The notes under the pieces are model-generated. The model did not search any database and was not told where the DNA came from. It saw nothing but the letters and a program-made list of their open reading frames with translations. From Synergistaceae bacterium (GTDB lineage Bacteria; Synergistota; Synergistia; Synergistales; Aminobacteriaceae), in the NCBI GenBank assembly GCA_031280635.1, contig JAITGK010000119.1:1-41269 (forward strand): 41,269 nt of DNA, given 5' to 3'. Shown here one piece after another: positions 29,884-38,894 of this stretch. The first letter of the stretch is position 1; the number at the start of each line of letters is the position of its first letter. The position numbers and the translations under genes are program-made.

Positions 29884-30948
29884 CTATGCCAGCGGCAGAA
29901 CGATCCAGGGATAGAACGAGACGATCCCCACGATGCGGGCCGTGTGGAAGACAGAGGTGGTGAGAGGATCCGCTCCCACGTCCTCGGCGAAGGAGACGAT
30001 CTGGCTCAGACCAGCGGGCGCGGCGCAGAGCAGGCAGGTGGTCAGCCCCCAATCTGACGTTTTGTAGAGCAGGACAGCCAGCAGGGTGGAGCCGGCCAAC
30101 ATGACCAGCGTCACGGCGACGGCGGGAAGAAAGAGGTTCCCCAACTGGGCGGCGATTTGAGGCGTGATCCTCTCCCCGGTCACAAGACCCAGGCCGATCT
30201 GGGCGGCGAAGCGCAGCCTCTCGTTGAATTTGTACTTTCTCCCCCAAAAAAGGGCCATTCCGCCAGCGGCAAACATCGCGCCCAGCATCGCGCCCGTGGG
30301 AACGTTCAGCCACGCGGCAAAGGCCCCCCCAGCGAAAGCCAGGGGAACCAGCTTCAGGTAATCTCCTTTGGCGAAGAACGCGGGAGACGTTTTTTGTGCC
30401 GTCTCCGTCCCGCGCGACGCGCGGGAGACGCCGGTGATTTTTTCGGCGACAATGGCCAGGTAGGGGATTAGGGCGAGGAAGACGACGACCCTGAAGAGCT
30501 GAACGAAGGCAATGACGGAGACCTGGGCGTCGATAGATACGCCAAATACGATCATCTCCGTGATGCCGCCCGCCGCGCCGCTGATGAGCGATGTCGCCAG
30601 ATCAACGTTACTCGTCAGGCGCATCACCAGCCCGCACGTCAAAGACAAAAGAAGCATTCCGGCTGTTTGGATGGCTACGGGCACGATCGCGCGCGCCATG
30701 CGCCGAGCCACGGTTCTGTCGATCTGCTGGCCGATCATAACGCCAATCGCCACGTTGGAGACGAACGCCACAAGTCGCGTATTGAAAGACGGATAAAGCC
30801 CCATGGCGTTCATTGCTCCCGTCGCCGCCATGGAGCCTAAAAGGGCGGGGTTGGGTATTCTCAGCAGCCTGAAAAGAAAATATCCCCCCGCCCCCACGGC
30901 GAACGTGAGGCAAAACGCCGCAGCCTGTCCTCCCGAGAAGTCGAACAT
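29884..30948 (-). CDS. AbrB-family membrane protein
   Basis: A 354-residue integral membrane protein with ~10 hydrophobic segments arranged as two similar halves, each with a small-residue-rich segment (GAGGYFLFRLLRIPNPALLGSM in the first; AGGAFAAWLNVPTGAMLGAMFAAG in the second). A repeated GLV/GLS-x(n)-GAAGGITEMIVF / CAAPAGLSQIVSFAEDVGAD motif is characteristic of the AbrB/AbrB_dup family (PF05145; unrelated to the Bacillus DNA-binding AbrB). Such proteins are predicted transporters often found with TTT systems. It is the last gene of the long - strand operon, 9 bases after tctA. Its own ribosome site is weak, suggesting coupling. Substrate unknown. Confidence 0.85.
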   Translation of the reverse strand: MFDFSGGQAAAFCLTFAVGAGGYFLFRLLRIPNPALLGSMAATGAMNAMGLYPSFNTRLVAFVSNVAIGVMIGQQIDRTVARRMARAIVPVAIQTAGMLLLSLTCGLVMRLTSNVDLATSLISGAAGGITEMIVFGVSIDAQVSVIAFVQLFRVVVFLALIPYLAIVAEKITGVSRASRGTETAQKTSPAFFAKGDYLKLVPLAFAGGAFAAWLNVPTGAMLGAMFAAGGMALFWGRKYKFNERLRFAAQIGLGLVTGERITPQIAAQLGNLFLPAVAVTLVMLAGSTLLAVLLYKTSDWGLTTCLLCAAPAGLSQIVSFAEDVGADPLTTSVFHTARIVGIVSFYPWIVLPLA

Positions 30949-30957
30949 ATCAGTATG

Positions 30958-32457
30958 CTAGTATGTTTTCGACACCAGGAATTTTTCGCGCAGCGGCTTC
31001 AAAAGCGGCAACAGAAGAGACGCTAGGGCGATCACCATGAGAACCGTCGTGATCGTGGAGTTGGTGAAAACGCCCCAGTAACTCCCTCTGGTCAGGATCA
31101 AAGCTCGCCTCAGGCTCCCTTCCATGATGACCCCCAGCACGAACCCCAGTACTGTGGCGGCATGGGGCAGGTCTGCCTTGCGCATAAAATACCCCAGGAT
31201 TCCGCAGACAAACGCGATTAAAACGTCAAAACGCTCCCCATTGAAGGCATAAGCGCCGGTAAACACCAGAGTCACGATACAGGCAAAAAGCGCCGGCTTG
31301 GAAATGCTCGCGATCTTAATGGCCGACTTGATACAGACGATCCCCACAAAGAACATCAGGATGTTGGCCACGAACAGTGAGGAAAAAATTCCGTAGGGAA
31401 TCTCCGGATGGTTGATGAAGAGCATGGGGCCGGGGGTGACGTTATGAATGATGAGCGCCCCCAACATGATGGCCGTTGAGTTGGAGCCGGGAATGCCCAG
31501 CGCCAACAGCGGCACCATCGCGCCTCCAGTCACCGCGTTGTTGGCGGACTCGGGCGCCGCCACGCCTACCGGGTTGCCCTTGCCAAAAGAGTCTGGGTCT
31601 TCGCTGGTTTTTTTGAACCAGCCGTAAGATATGAACGACGCCACCGTGGCCCCCGCGCCCGGCATAGCTCCGATGACGACTCCCAGGATTGAGGAGACGA
31701 TATGCACCTTATAAAATTTTCTCAGCACGCTCCATTTGGGCATGGAAGTATCGCTTTTTCCCTCAATGACGCGCGTGTCGCGGATATTGAAGGTCTGGGC
31801 CTGACGCAAAACCTCGGATATAGCGAAAAGTCCCATCATCAAGGCCACCATTTCCAGCCCGTCGGAAAGGTCCAGAGAGCCGAACGTGAACCTCGGCGTG
31901 CCCGAAAAAGTGTCGAGCCCCACGAACGACAAAAGGATTCCCAGAAGCCCGGCCCATATTCCCTTGAGCACGTTGTCCTCGCCCAGCGAACAGATCAGGG
32001 TGAGCCCCACCAGCGCCAGCATAAAGTACTCCGCCGGGCCAAAAGCCAGGGCCGCCGACGCGAGAGGTATTGCCATCAAAATCAAGGCCGCGGCGCCAAA
32101 AAGCCCGCCAAACACGGAAGAATACAAAGAAAGATAAAGCGCGAGCCCTGTTTCCCCTTTTTTGTGCATTTCGTAGCCGTCAAAAACGGTGGCCGCCGCA
32201 GCGTTCGTCCCCGGCGTGCCGATCAAAATGGCGGGTATGGAACCGCCATACTCCCCGCCGCAGTAGATGCCCGCCAGCATCATGACGGCTATGTGGGACT
32301 CCATTCCCCAGGTGAAGGGCAGAGCCAGCGCCATGGCGATGGTCGCGTTGATGCCCGGGATAACCCCACCGATGGTTCCCCAGGCGACCCCGCCGAAGAT
32401 GGCGAGAAGCGCGTCCCACGAAAGAAGCGCGTTGAGCCCAATGAGAAAGTTTTCCAT
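30958..32457 (-). CDS. tctA: Tripartite tricarboxylate transporter large permease TctA
   Basis: The large membrane subunit (499 residues, ~12 TM) of a TTT system that imports carboxylates with a periplasmic receptor. Family features: GGVAWGTIGGVIPGINATIAMALALPF near the N-terminus, GGEYGGSIPAILIGTPG, GAMPGAGATVASFISY in the second half, then NAVTGGAMVPLLALGIPGSNSTAIMLGAL. These two GxxPG-type repeats reflect the internal duplication of TctA. GGGAGGG precedes ATG 32457. Order tctC-tctB-tctA as usual. Substrate specificity cannot be read from the permease. Confidence 0.94.
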   Translation of the reverse strand: MENFLIGLNALLSWDALLAIFGGVAWGTIGGVIPGINATIAMALALPFTWGMESHIAVMMLAGIYCGGEYGGSIPAILIGTPGTNAAAATVFDGYEMHKKGETGLALYLSLYSSVFGGLFGAAALILMAIPLASAALAFGPAEYFMLALVGLTLICSLGEDNVLKGIWAGLLGILLSFVGLDTFSGTPRFTFGSLDLSDGLEMVALMMGLFAISEVLRQAQTFNIRDTRVIEGKSDTSMPKWSVLRKFYKVHIVSSILGVVIGAMPGAGATVASFISYGWFKKTSEDPDSFGKGNPVGVAAPESANNAVTGGAMVPLLALGIPGSNSTAIMLGALIIHNVTPGPMLFINHPEIPYGIFSSLFVANILMFFVGIVCIKSAIKIASISKPALFACIVTLVFTGAYAFNGERFDVLIAFVCGILGYFMRKADLPHAATVLGFVLGVIMEGSLRRALILTRGSYWGVFTNSTITTVLMVIALASLLLPLLKPLREKFLVSKTY

Positions 32458-32475
32458 TCTTGGCCTTCCCTCCCG

Positions 32476-32961
32476 CTATCCCAAAAGGCCGCTCAGGGGG
32501 CCCAACGGCATATTCACGCCGAGAAGGTACTGAAACACGCAGAAAAGAACGGCGGACGCGCCGATGGACGTTCCGAGAATCCTCAGAGCGTTTCTCTCGC
32601 CTACGCTCATCATGATGGCGATAATGAGACAAGGCGTTGTCAGAAGGTAGCCCAATGGCTCGAGAAGAAAGTAGTAAGCGCCGCACGCGATACAGATCCC
32701 GATCACCCGGGCAGAGCCGCCTTTTTTCTTGGGTTTAGGGTTGGGATTTTTCTTGATGAGAAGGTACGACCCGGCCACGTGCGCCGCGCCGATAACGAGC
32801 ATCAGCCAGCCCACGATGCGAGGCAGCGCGGCCGGGCCCGACGGATCCATCGACGTGACGGCGTTCATGGTGGCGGCTTCCAGAGTCTCGGCGTACAGCA
32901 AAACGCCAATCCCCAGCGCAAGGGATGTCAGTCCGAAAATCCAGTCCTCTCTCTTAAACAA
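32476..32961 (-). CDS. tctB: Tripartite tricarboxylate transporter small permease TctB
   Basis: A 161-residue small membrane subunit with four hydrophobic segments (DWIFGLTSLALGIGVLLYAETL, GWLMLVIGAAHVAGSYLLI, VIGICIACGAYYFLLEPLGYLLTTPCLIIAIMM, and a C-terminal IGASAVLFCVFQYLLGV). Length and topology are normal for TctB. The start is a TTG at 32961: CGGAGG (CCTCC at 32970-32974 on the + strand) is 8 bases upstream, and the protein then begins MFKREDWIFG as in relatives. The longer frame to 33015 runs back into tctC and lacks similarity. A hairpin lies in the tctC-tctB gap. Confidence 0.88.
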   Translation of the reverse strand: MFKREDWIFGLTSLALGIGVLLYAETLEAATMNAVTSMDPSGPAALPRIVGWLMLVIGAAHVAGSYLLIKKNPNPKPKKKGGSARVIGICIACGAYYFLLEPLGYLLTTPCLIIAIMMSVGERNALRILGTSIGASAVLFCVFQYLLGVNMPLGPLSGLLG

Positions 32962-32984
32962 AGCGATTTCCTCCGTTCCGGTAA

Positions 32985-33001
32985 GAGGGGGCGACCCCCT
33001 C
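32985..33001 (-). promoter_or_regulatory. Intercistronic hairpin between tctC and tctB
   Basis: GAGGGGG, loop of three, CCCCCTC: a 7-bp GC-only-rich stem within the 50-base gap. There is no T-run, so it is unlikely to be a full terminator. It may protect the upstream tctC mRNA and allow more binding protein than permease, a known strategy in transporter operons. Confidence 0.5.
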
Positions 33002-33011
33002 CCTTGTTGGG

Positions 33012-33953
33012 TCAATTAACGCCCAGGGAAACCTTCACGTCCTCGGTTTGCTTCTCCATCACGCTGTAAAATTCGTCGCCCACGGCAAACGCCGGAACAA
33101 GGTGGTTTTTGGTGTAGTAGGTCTTGAAGTCAGGGTCTTCCATGGCCTCCTTAAGCAGGGTGACGATCGCGTCCTTGATCTCCTGAGACATTCCCTTGGG
33201 CGCGATGACGCCGCGGAACTTCTCTACTTTTGTTTTGTAGCCCAGCTCCGCCACCGTTGGAATATCCAGGCCAGACAATTTGTTGAACGTGGCCAGCACC
33301 CGGATTTTTCCACCCTCCACCGCCGAGGCCATCTCCGCGTATTCTCCGATTCCAGCGGACACATGGCCGCCCATGACCGCCACAACGCCCTCGCTGCCGC
33401 CCTCAAAGGGCACGATGGGCACATCGATCCCCGCCTCTCTCATAAGCTCTCTCGCCGCGACGAACTCCACATTGCCGGTGGTTCCACCAGTGAGAGTGAG
33501 CTCACCGGGGCGCTTCCTGGCGTCGGCGGCAAAGTCCTCAAAGGTTTGGTAGGGCGAGTTGCCCCCAACGTAAAGACAGACGGCGTCGATGAACAACCGG
33601 GCCACAGGGTCGAAGTTCGTGTAGTTGACCGGTATTTTATTCTGAACTGGCGACGCGATGAAAGTGGACGATACTCCCAAAATGACGGAGCCGTCTGGCT
33701 TGGAGCGGGCCACTCGCGTCCAGGCGTTGGCCCCCGACGCGCCGGTCACGTTCTCCACAATGAAAGTAACCTTCGTTTTGTTCTCCAAAAATTTCGACAG
33801 AGCTCTGAAAAGGAGATCCCCGCCAGAACCCGCCGCCGAATGCCAGATCACCGTGACTCTCCCCGCCGGCCAAGTCGCGGCTCCCGCCACGCTACACCAA
33901 AACACGGCGACGACGACCAACAACACGATACCCACATTTCCCGCTTTCTTCAT
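33012..33953 (-). CDS. tctC: TctC/Bug-family periplasmic carboxylate-binding protein
   Basis: A 313-residue TTT receptor. The signal peptide is at 1-~25 (VGIVLLVVVAVFWCSVAGA-A). The Bug fold is marked by WPAGRVTVIWHSAAGSGGDLLFRALSKFL, VENVTGASGANAWTRVARSKPDGSVIL, the GGTTGNVEFVAAREL ligand loop and EGGSEGVVAVMGGHVSAGIGEYAE. Typical Bug proteins have G-G-x-x-D at the first binding loop; here SGGDLL keeps it. CAAAGGAGGTAGTG precedes ATG 33953, the same leader wording as before the upstream hydrolase gene. It delivers an unknown carboxylate to TctAB. Confidence 0.93.
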   Translation of the reverse strand: MKKAGNVGIVLLVVVAVFWCSVAGAATWPAGRVTVIWHSAAGSGGDLLFRALSKFLENKTKVTFIVENVTGASGANAWTRVARSKPDGSVILGVSSTFIASPVQNKIPVNYTNFDPVARLFIDAVCLYVGGNSPYQTFEDFAADARKRPGELTLTGGTTGNVEFVAARELMREAGIDVPIVPFEGGSEGVVAVMGGHVSAGIGEYAEMASAVEGGKIRVLATFNKLSGLDIPTVAELGYKTKVEKFRGVIAPKGMSQEIKDAIVTLLKEAMEDPDFKTYYTKNHLVPAFAVGDEFYSVMEKQTEDVKVSLGVN

Positions 33954-34051
33954 AACACTACCTCCTTTGAAAGAACATACCCAGGGCTTTGCCTTCTATC
34001 CCCAACCAACGGGAGGAGTCCCTCATCGGACCCTGACCCTGGGAAAACCGA

Positions 34052-35212
34052 TCACTTTGTTGGTACGTTGGTCTCAATCCAGAACTGTACGATTTTAGCT
34101 ATGTCGAGGCTGTTCTTTTCGACCATCATGAAGTGCGAGTTGCCTACTTGTCCTTCGTCCTTCAAAAGGGTATGCGTCACGTTTTTCACCCCGGCCTGTT
34201 TCAGGTAAAGTGGCACAAGATAGTCATAGTTCCAGTGATACGACGCGGAGCCCGTAACCACTAGAATAGGAATGTCTTGCAGGTTGACCAGCATTCTGGC
34301 CGGTTCTTTCTGCAGATTGCCGGGCAGAAGGCTTTTGTCCTCCGGAGTGTAAAGCGCCGGAACTAGTTCCTTTTCAGGATCGGAGACGGGAGGATCGTAA
34401 GTCATTGGAATCTCCGTCAAGCCCCAGACGGCATATTCCACGGAGCCACGGCGCGGGTTGTTGTGAAAAGGCTGACCTTTGGGTTCCAGGTTCACAATGC
34501 CCTTCACCAGGTTCGACCTTGCGTCGGCGATGAGCCACACGAAGGGACCGGACTGGGAATGGGACACGAGGACTGCCGGACCGATCTTGTCCAACAGCAA
34601 AGCTCCAGCCTTCTGCGTAAACGTTTCCATTTGCTTATTATCATTCAGCGCTGGTGCGACCGTGGCGTAAAAGGCGTCGAACACAGGATCGCCCATCTTG
34701 GGGTCTCCGGGGAATTGTGTTGCCCCTTCAACGCCCTTGCCGGCAAACATCACCTCACTCCTTTGCGCGGAAGACGTGGACAGGTACTGACCTGGTCGCG
34801 GCAGTGCCCCCGCCCGCCCGCGATTTGGAACGTCCGTGACGTACACGATATAGCCTTGCTCCCAGAAATACTGTGCCCAGCCCTTTTTTCCGTCCGGCGT
34901 GTTTAGCCACGCCAAGCTCGTGGAGTTGTTTCCGGAAAAGAATACCAGGGGATAAGGCTTTGTGACCTCTTTGGGCACGAAAACCTCAACGAACATTTGC
35001 CCCCGCATCACCAGCGATTCTTTCTCCCCTTTGAGTCCTTCCGCGCGCTGTAATTCGGACTCGTACTCCCCGCCCACGAAAAAGTACCCCCACGACTGGA
35101 GAGACGTAATGTCGTTCACGTGGATCCCCGCTGGAACAGTCGCTATGGGCGCGGCAAGCGCCAAGCCCGTCCATAAAAAAAACATTGGCAAAAACGCGAA
35201 ACACTTCTTCAT
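34052..35212 (-). CDS. Secreted alpha/beta-fold hydrolase (esterase-like)
   Basis: A 386-residue hydrolase with a Sec signal (MKKCFAFLPMFFLWTGLALA-AP). Nucleophile motif VSHSQSGPFVWLI (SHSQS, Ser in the GxSxG position with first Gly replaced), acid region ILVVTGSASYHWNYD, catalytic His in GNSHFMMVEKNS; VFFSGNNSTSLAW is the likely oxyanion-hole region. GGAGGTAGTGTC before ATG 35212 fixes the start; the upstream frame (to 35281) overlaps leuD and is unrelated. Located between the hydratase genes and tctC, it probably cleaves an ester outside the inner membrane so the freed acid can be taken up by TctABC. This is inference. Confidence 0.82.
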   Translation of the reverse strand: MKKCFAFLPMFFLWTGLALAAPIATVPAGIHVNDITSLQSWGYFFVGGEYESELQRAEGLKGEKESLVMRGQMFVEVFVPKEVTKPYPLVFFSGNNSTSLAWLNTPDGKKGWAQYFWEQGYIVYVTDVPNRGRAGALPRPGQYLSTSSAQRSEVMFAGKGVEGATQFPGDPKMGDPVFDAFYATVAPALNDNKQMETFTQKAGALLLDKIGPAVLVSHSQSGPFVWLIADARSNLVKGIVNLEPKGQPFHNNPRRGSVEYAVWGLTEIPMTYDPPVSDPEKELVPALYTPEDKSLLPGNLQKEPARMLVNLQDIPILVVTGSASYHWNYDYLVPLYLKQAGVKNVTHTLLKDEGQVGNSHFMMVEKNSLDIAKIVQFWIETNVPTK

Positions 35213-35240
35213 GACACTACCTCCTTCTTTAACATGCTTT

Positions 35241-35777
35241 CTATCCATTGAATGAAGAACGGGAGGGAACTTGCTCCTCACCAGTTAAGCCGTTATAGGT
35301 CGCTTGCCTCTTGTTAAGGTAGTTGATGAGGCCGCCGTTCAAAAGATATTCCAGAAGGAACGGTGGAAAGGGGTCGAAGGTAAAGGTTTTCCCGCTTTGT
35401 ACCTCTATTCCGCCGGCAGCCAGGTTCAAGGCGGCGGACTCGCCTTCCTGGATTTCATTGACGGCGGAGGGACAGACCACCGCAGGCAAGCCTATATTGA
35501 TGCAGTTTCTGAAAAAAATTCTCGCGTAAGATTTTGCTATGATGGCTCCAACTCCCGCGCCCTTCAGGGCCAGAGGCGCGTGTTCGCGACTTGACCCGCA
35601 ACCGAAGTTGGTCCCGCAGATCAAAATATCGCCCGGCGCAAGTTGTTCCACAAAGCCCGGCCTGACGTTTTCGAGAACGTGATGCCCTAGCTCAGAGGGG
35701 GTCGTTAGAGTCATGTACTGAAAGGGCAGCAGTTCGTCCGTCGCCACGTTATCGCCCAGCTTCCAGCACCGGGTCAT
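35241..35777 (-). CDS. Aconitase-family hydro-lyase small subunit (LeuD-like)
   Basis: The swivel-domain subunit, 178 residues, of a two-subunit isopropylmalate/homoaconitate/2,3-dimethylmalate dehydratase-type enzyme. GDNVATDELLPFQ at the start and the family signature GTNFGCGSSREHAPLALKGAGVGAIIAKSYARIFFRN are present, with NIGLPAVVC following. The start ATG 35777 overlaps the large-subunit stop (ATGA), so the two are coupled. The longer frame to 35954 is antisense-type noise. leuA and leuB are absent nearby and the neighbours are catabolic, so I do not call leucine synthesis. The substrate is probably a methylated or branched malate-like acid. Confidence 0.88.
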   Translation of the reverse strand: MTRCWKLGDNVATDELLPFQYMTLTTPSELGHHVLENVRPGFVEQLAPGDILICGTNFGCGSSREHAPLALKGAGVGAIIAKSYARIFFRNCINIGLPAVVCPSAVNEIQEGESAALNLAAGGIEVQSGKTFTFDPFPPFLLEYLLNGGLINYLNKRQATYNGLTGEEQVPSRSSFNG

Positions 35778-36970
35778 AAGGACGCCTCCGCCGTCACATG
35801 GCCAGCGACCGCGGAAGCCGCCACGGTAGCGGCGCTTCCCAGATACACCTTTCCCCCCGCGCCCATCCTGCCGTCCATGTTGCGCGGCGAGTTGGCGATA
35901 CAGACCTCGTCCTTCGCCAAGACGCCGACGTCGTGGCCGCCGCACGCTCCACACGCCGGCGAGCTTATAACCGCCCCCGCCTCGTGTAGCGTTTGGAGGT
36001 ATCCCAGAGAAAGCGCCGCGCCATATATTTTTCTGCTGGCCGGAATCACCAAAAGCCTCACGCCCTCTGCCACTCTTTCGCCACGTAGAACCTCGGCGGC
36101 TTTTTGAATGTCACTGAGCAGCCCTCCCGCGCAAGAACCAATAAAGGCTTGATTCACGCGTATTTTCAGCGACGCGATATGAGAAAGGGGCTGGACGTTG
36201 GTGGGAAGGGGCGGAACAGCCACGTTGGACTCGATGTTGTCTAGGACGAATCGCTCAGTTCGAGCGTATTCAGCGCCGGAATCAGGGCTCGGGACGAACG
36301 TAGCGTTCTTAGCCCCCATTTCCATGCTCATCACGCAACACATGATTCGGTCGTCGAGAGACAAAGACGCCGCTCCGTTCCCCTGGAACTCGACGGAACA
36401 ATAATTCGCCCCCTCCGGGCCGAAGCGTGATAAAACGAGATTCATGAAATCGCGCGCGCGGGAATTTTTCGTCAAAGCGCCCTCGCATACCACCCGTACC
36501 GTTTGGGGGACTTTGAACCATATCCGTCCCGTCGCGAGAACCGCCGCCATTTCCGTCGCGCCGATACCCACCGCGAAGGCGCCTTCCGCTCCCTCGCCGG
36601 TGGTGTGCGAATCGGTACCCACGACGATCTCGCCGGCGCGCGCAAGATTTTCCTCCAGCATGACCACATGGCTTATTCCACAGCCGCAATCATAAAAGCG
36701 TTTTATACCATGACGTTTCGCGAAGCGTCTCATCGTGTCGTGGTGTCTGACGGCCTTTACAGCGGTCGATGGGCTGTGATGATCGATAAAAAACGCGGCC
36801 TTTTCGGGAGATTTCACGGAAGCGTCAGCAATTCCGCCGAAACTTTCGATAACGAGGGCCCCATTGTTATCGTGAACCATCATTCGATCCACTGGAACCT
36901 CTACGATCTCCCCCGGACACACCTTGTCCCTGCCGCATCCCCTCGCTAGAATTTTTTCCGCGCGCGTCAT
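35774..36970 (-). CDS. Aconitase-family hydro-lyase large subunit (LeuC-like)
   Basis: A 398-residue [4Fe-4S] hydro-lyase large subunit. Features: VDRMMVHDNNGALVIESF, IDHHSPSTAVKAV, the substrate motif GTDSHTTGEGAEGAFAVGIG, and the three cluster cysteines (in GSCAGGLLSDI and SPACGACGGHD). Length matches the short archaeal/anaerobe-type LeuC. The start is ATG 36970, 4 bases after the stop of the flavoenzyme gene; the longer frame to 37195 overlaps that gene. It adds or removes water across a carboxylic acid double bond in the cytoplasm. With the upstream enoate-reductase-like enzyme it suggests a pathway that handles unsaturated di- or tricarboxylates. Exact substrate unknown. Confidence 0.9.
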   Translation of the reverse strand: MTRAEKILARGCGRDKVCPGEIVEVPVDRMMVHDNNGALVIESFGGIADASVKSPEKAAFFIDHHSPSTAVKAVRHHDTMRRFAKRHGIKRFYDCGCGISHVVMLEENLARAGEIVVGTDSHTTGEGAEGAFAVGIGATEMAAVLATGRIWFKVPQTVRVVCEGALTKNSRARDFMNLVLSRFGPEGANYCSVEFQGNGAASLSLDDRIMCCVMSMEMGAKNATFVPSPDSGAEYARTERFVLDNIESNVAVPPLPTNVQPLSHIASLKIRVNQAFIGSCAGGLLSDIQKAAEVLRGERVAEGVRLLVIPASRKIYGAALSLGYLQTLHEAGAVISSPACGACGGHDVGVLAKDEVCIANSPRNMDGRMGAGGKVYLGSAATVAASAVAGHVTAEASL

Positions 36971-36974
36971 GCTA

Positions 36975-38894
36975 TTATCCCCGCGCGCCAAAAGCCAGAG
37001 AAATGGTCTTGTCGAACGCGCCATGGATCGCGTCCATGGCGTCGCCGGACTTTTCCGCGTTGCCGACCAGCAGGGTGCGGACGCCGTTTCTTTGAAATTT
37101 TTCGATGAACTCCGGACTCGCCGGCTTGTAGCCGCATGCGAGAACGCACTCAAAAGGTCCCTTGCCCTCAACGCGGGTTTCGACCCCTTCTTCATCTCTC
37201 ACGGTAAGGCCTTTCGCGTCGATACTTTTGACGGTGCTGCGCCGGACAAGCGTCACCCCGCTTTCGGCAAAACGCTTTTCCATGAAATGCCACCGGGCTA
37301 CGCCAAGCGTCGCTACCGGATCGCGAGGGTCGTTGCCAACGACGACCGCCTCTTTTCCGCGCTCCGCGACAGCGTCCGCCACTTCGTAACCGACAATGCC
37401 GTCACCCACGATGACGTAGCGCCCGGCGTCGAAGACGTTCCGCTTGATGAAGTCCAGCGCGTTCCAAACTTTGACGCTCTCATCAATGGGGATCGGGGGA
37501 ACAATGGGGTCGCCTCCAGTGGCCAGGACAACCAGATCGCCCTCCGGGACAGCGTCCAGCGCTCTGTTCAGGACGATCGTCACGCCCTGAGAGGGAAGGA
37601 GTTTTTCGTAATACTCGATGACGTTGGTGTAGGACGCTTTGCCAGGCGCCTTGGAGGCCCAATAGAACGTTCCGCCAAGCCTGTTCTCGCGTTCGAATAC
37701 CGTCACCCGCGCGCCCCGTTTCGAGAGAACATTCGCGGCTTCGAGCCCGGCCACGCCCCCACCGATCACCGCGACGCGGACGTTTTTGCCTTTGAGGTCC
37801 TCGGTAATATGAAGCAGTTCTTCCTGGCCCAGAACGGGGTTCTGCAGGCAGGCGGCCATGGACTTGTTCTGCTCCCTGCGGGTGCGGCAGCCTTGGTTGC
37901 ACCCAATACACTTGCGGACAGGGTAGAATTCGCCCTTCGCCAGATGGGAGATGGAGTCAGCCCATCGCGCCTCCGCCAGGGATGCGCGCGCCACGGCGAT
38001 GAAGTCGGCCTCGCCGTGATCGACCATGCGTTCCCCCACCTCCCAGTTCACGACGCGCCCCACGACGATCACAGGGATTTTCAGCTTCTCTTTCAGGGCT
38101 TTTCCCATCCACGCCAGGTGCCCCTGTTCCACCTCTGAAGGAGGACACTCCCACTCCTCACTTTGGGGCATACCGGAGGAAACATGAATGGCGTCCGCGC
38201 CCGCTTTCTGGACCAACTGGCATATCTTCAGGGACTCCGGCAGCTTCCGCCCGCCGGGAATGCGTTCTTCCCCGCTGACGCGCAGGATAACAGGAAAGTC
38301 CGCGCCGCACAGCTCTTTCATGCGGATCACCATCTCCGTCACCGAGCGGGCGCAGTTCTCCAGAGTGCCGCCATACAGGTCGGTTCGCGTGTTCAGGAGC
38401 TCCGAGAGGAGAAGGGCCACTTCGTGCCCATGAGCGCCGTGGATCTCCACCCCATCGAAACCCGCCTTCTTGGCGCGCAGGGCTCCGATTGCGTAGGACT
38501 CAATGAGAGACTGAAGTTCCGTGCTTGTCAGCTCGAAGGGCGAGGTCTCGCTTTTGAACTCTTTGCGACCGAACTGGGTGCTCGACGGGTGAATCTGACA
38601 AAAGACCTTCGCGCCCGCGCCGTGTACCGCGTCAAGGAGCGGCTTCCACTGGGCGATGCGGGAGTCGTCGGCAAGCGAGCCCCGCGCCCGCTTGTTCTCC
38701 CCATGGGGGTTCGCTGGGATGATGAACGCCCCCATACCGCCCTTGGCGCGATTTACGAAAAACGCAGTCATTTTGTCCGTCACCTCCCCGTTCTTACCAG
38801 AGAAGTAGAGGCACATGGAGGAGGTGACGATCCTGTTGCGTATCTCCACAGGGCCGATTTTCGCCGGGGTCAGGATCGACGGCGCGGCGTTCAT
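36975..38894 (-). CDS. NADH:flavin oxidoreductase, 2-enoate/2,4-dienoyl-CoA reductase type
   Basis: A 639-residue cytoplasmic flavo-Fe-S enzyme. Residues ~1-340 are an old-yellow-enzyme TIM barrel (KIGPVEIRNRIVTSSM; GFDGVEIHGAHGHEVALLLSELLNTRTDLYGG with the His pair; VILRVSGEE; CIHVSS-type strand). Then [4Fe-4S] cysteines in RKCIGCNQGCRTRREQ and AACLQNP. Residues ~375-639 are the FAD/NAD module (VAVIGGGVAGLEAANVLSKRGARVTVFERENRLGG; YVIVGDGIVGYEVADAVAERG; CVLACGYKP). It reduces activated C=C bonds using NAD(P)H. It abuts the preceding gene (stop-ATG without gap), with GGGAGG inside that gene's end as ribosome site. Its neighbours suggest a carboxylate-pathway reductase; fatty-acid 2,4-dienoyl reduction is the alternative. 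Confidence 0.92.
   Translation of the reverse strand: MNAAPSILTPAKIGPVEIRNRIVTSSMCLYFSGKNGEVTDKMTAFFVNRAKGGMGAFIIPANPHGENKRARGSLADDSRIAQWKPLLDAVHGAGAKVFCQIHPSSTQFGRKEFKSETSPFELTSTELQSLIESYAIGALRAKKAGFDGVEIHGAHGHEVALLLSELLNTRTDLYGGTLENCARSVTEMVIRMKELCGADFPVILRVSGEERIPGGRKLPESLKICQLVQKAGADAIHVSSGMPQSEEWECPPSEVEQGHLAWMGKALKEKLKIPVIVVGRVVNWEVGERMVDHGEADFIAVARASLAEARWADSISHLAKGEFYPVRKCIGCNQGCRTRREQNKSMAACLQNPVLGQEELLHITEDLKGKNVRVAVIGGGVAGLEAANVLSKRGARVTVFERENRLGGTFYWASKAPGKASYTNVIEYYEKLLPSQGVTIVLNRALDAVPEGDLVVLATGGDPIVPPIPIDESVKVWNALDFIKRNVFDAGRYVIVGDGIVGYEVADAVAERGKEAVVVGNDPRDPVATLGVARWHFMEKRFAESGVTLVRRSTVKSIDAKGLTVRDEEGVETRVEGKGPFECVLACGYKPASPEFIEKFQRNGVRTLLVGNAEKSGDAMDAIHGAFDKTISLAFGARG

Noticed and set aside
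31702-33069. Long + strand open frame opposite tctA/tctB (455 codons), plus similar ones at 33048-34208, 36924-38138 and 15236-16534
   Set aside because: All are antisense to well-supported genes, have low-complexity Arg/His/Gly-rich composition typical of GC-rich antisense frames, and show no family motif.
35241-36970. Leucine biosynthesis leuCD
   Set aside because: No leuA or leuB is present and the neighbours are a carboxylate transporter, reductase and catabolic regulator, so only the aconitase-family fold is claimed.
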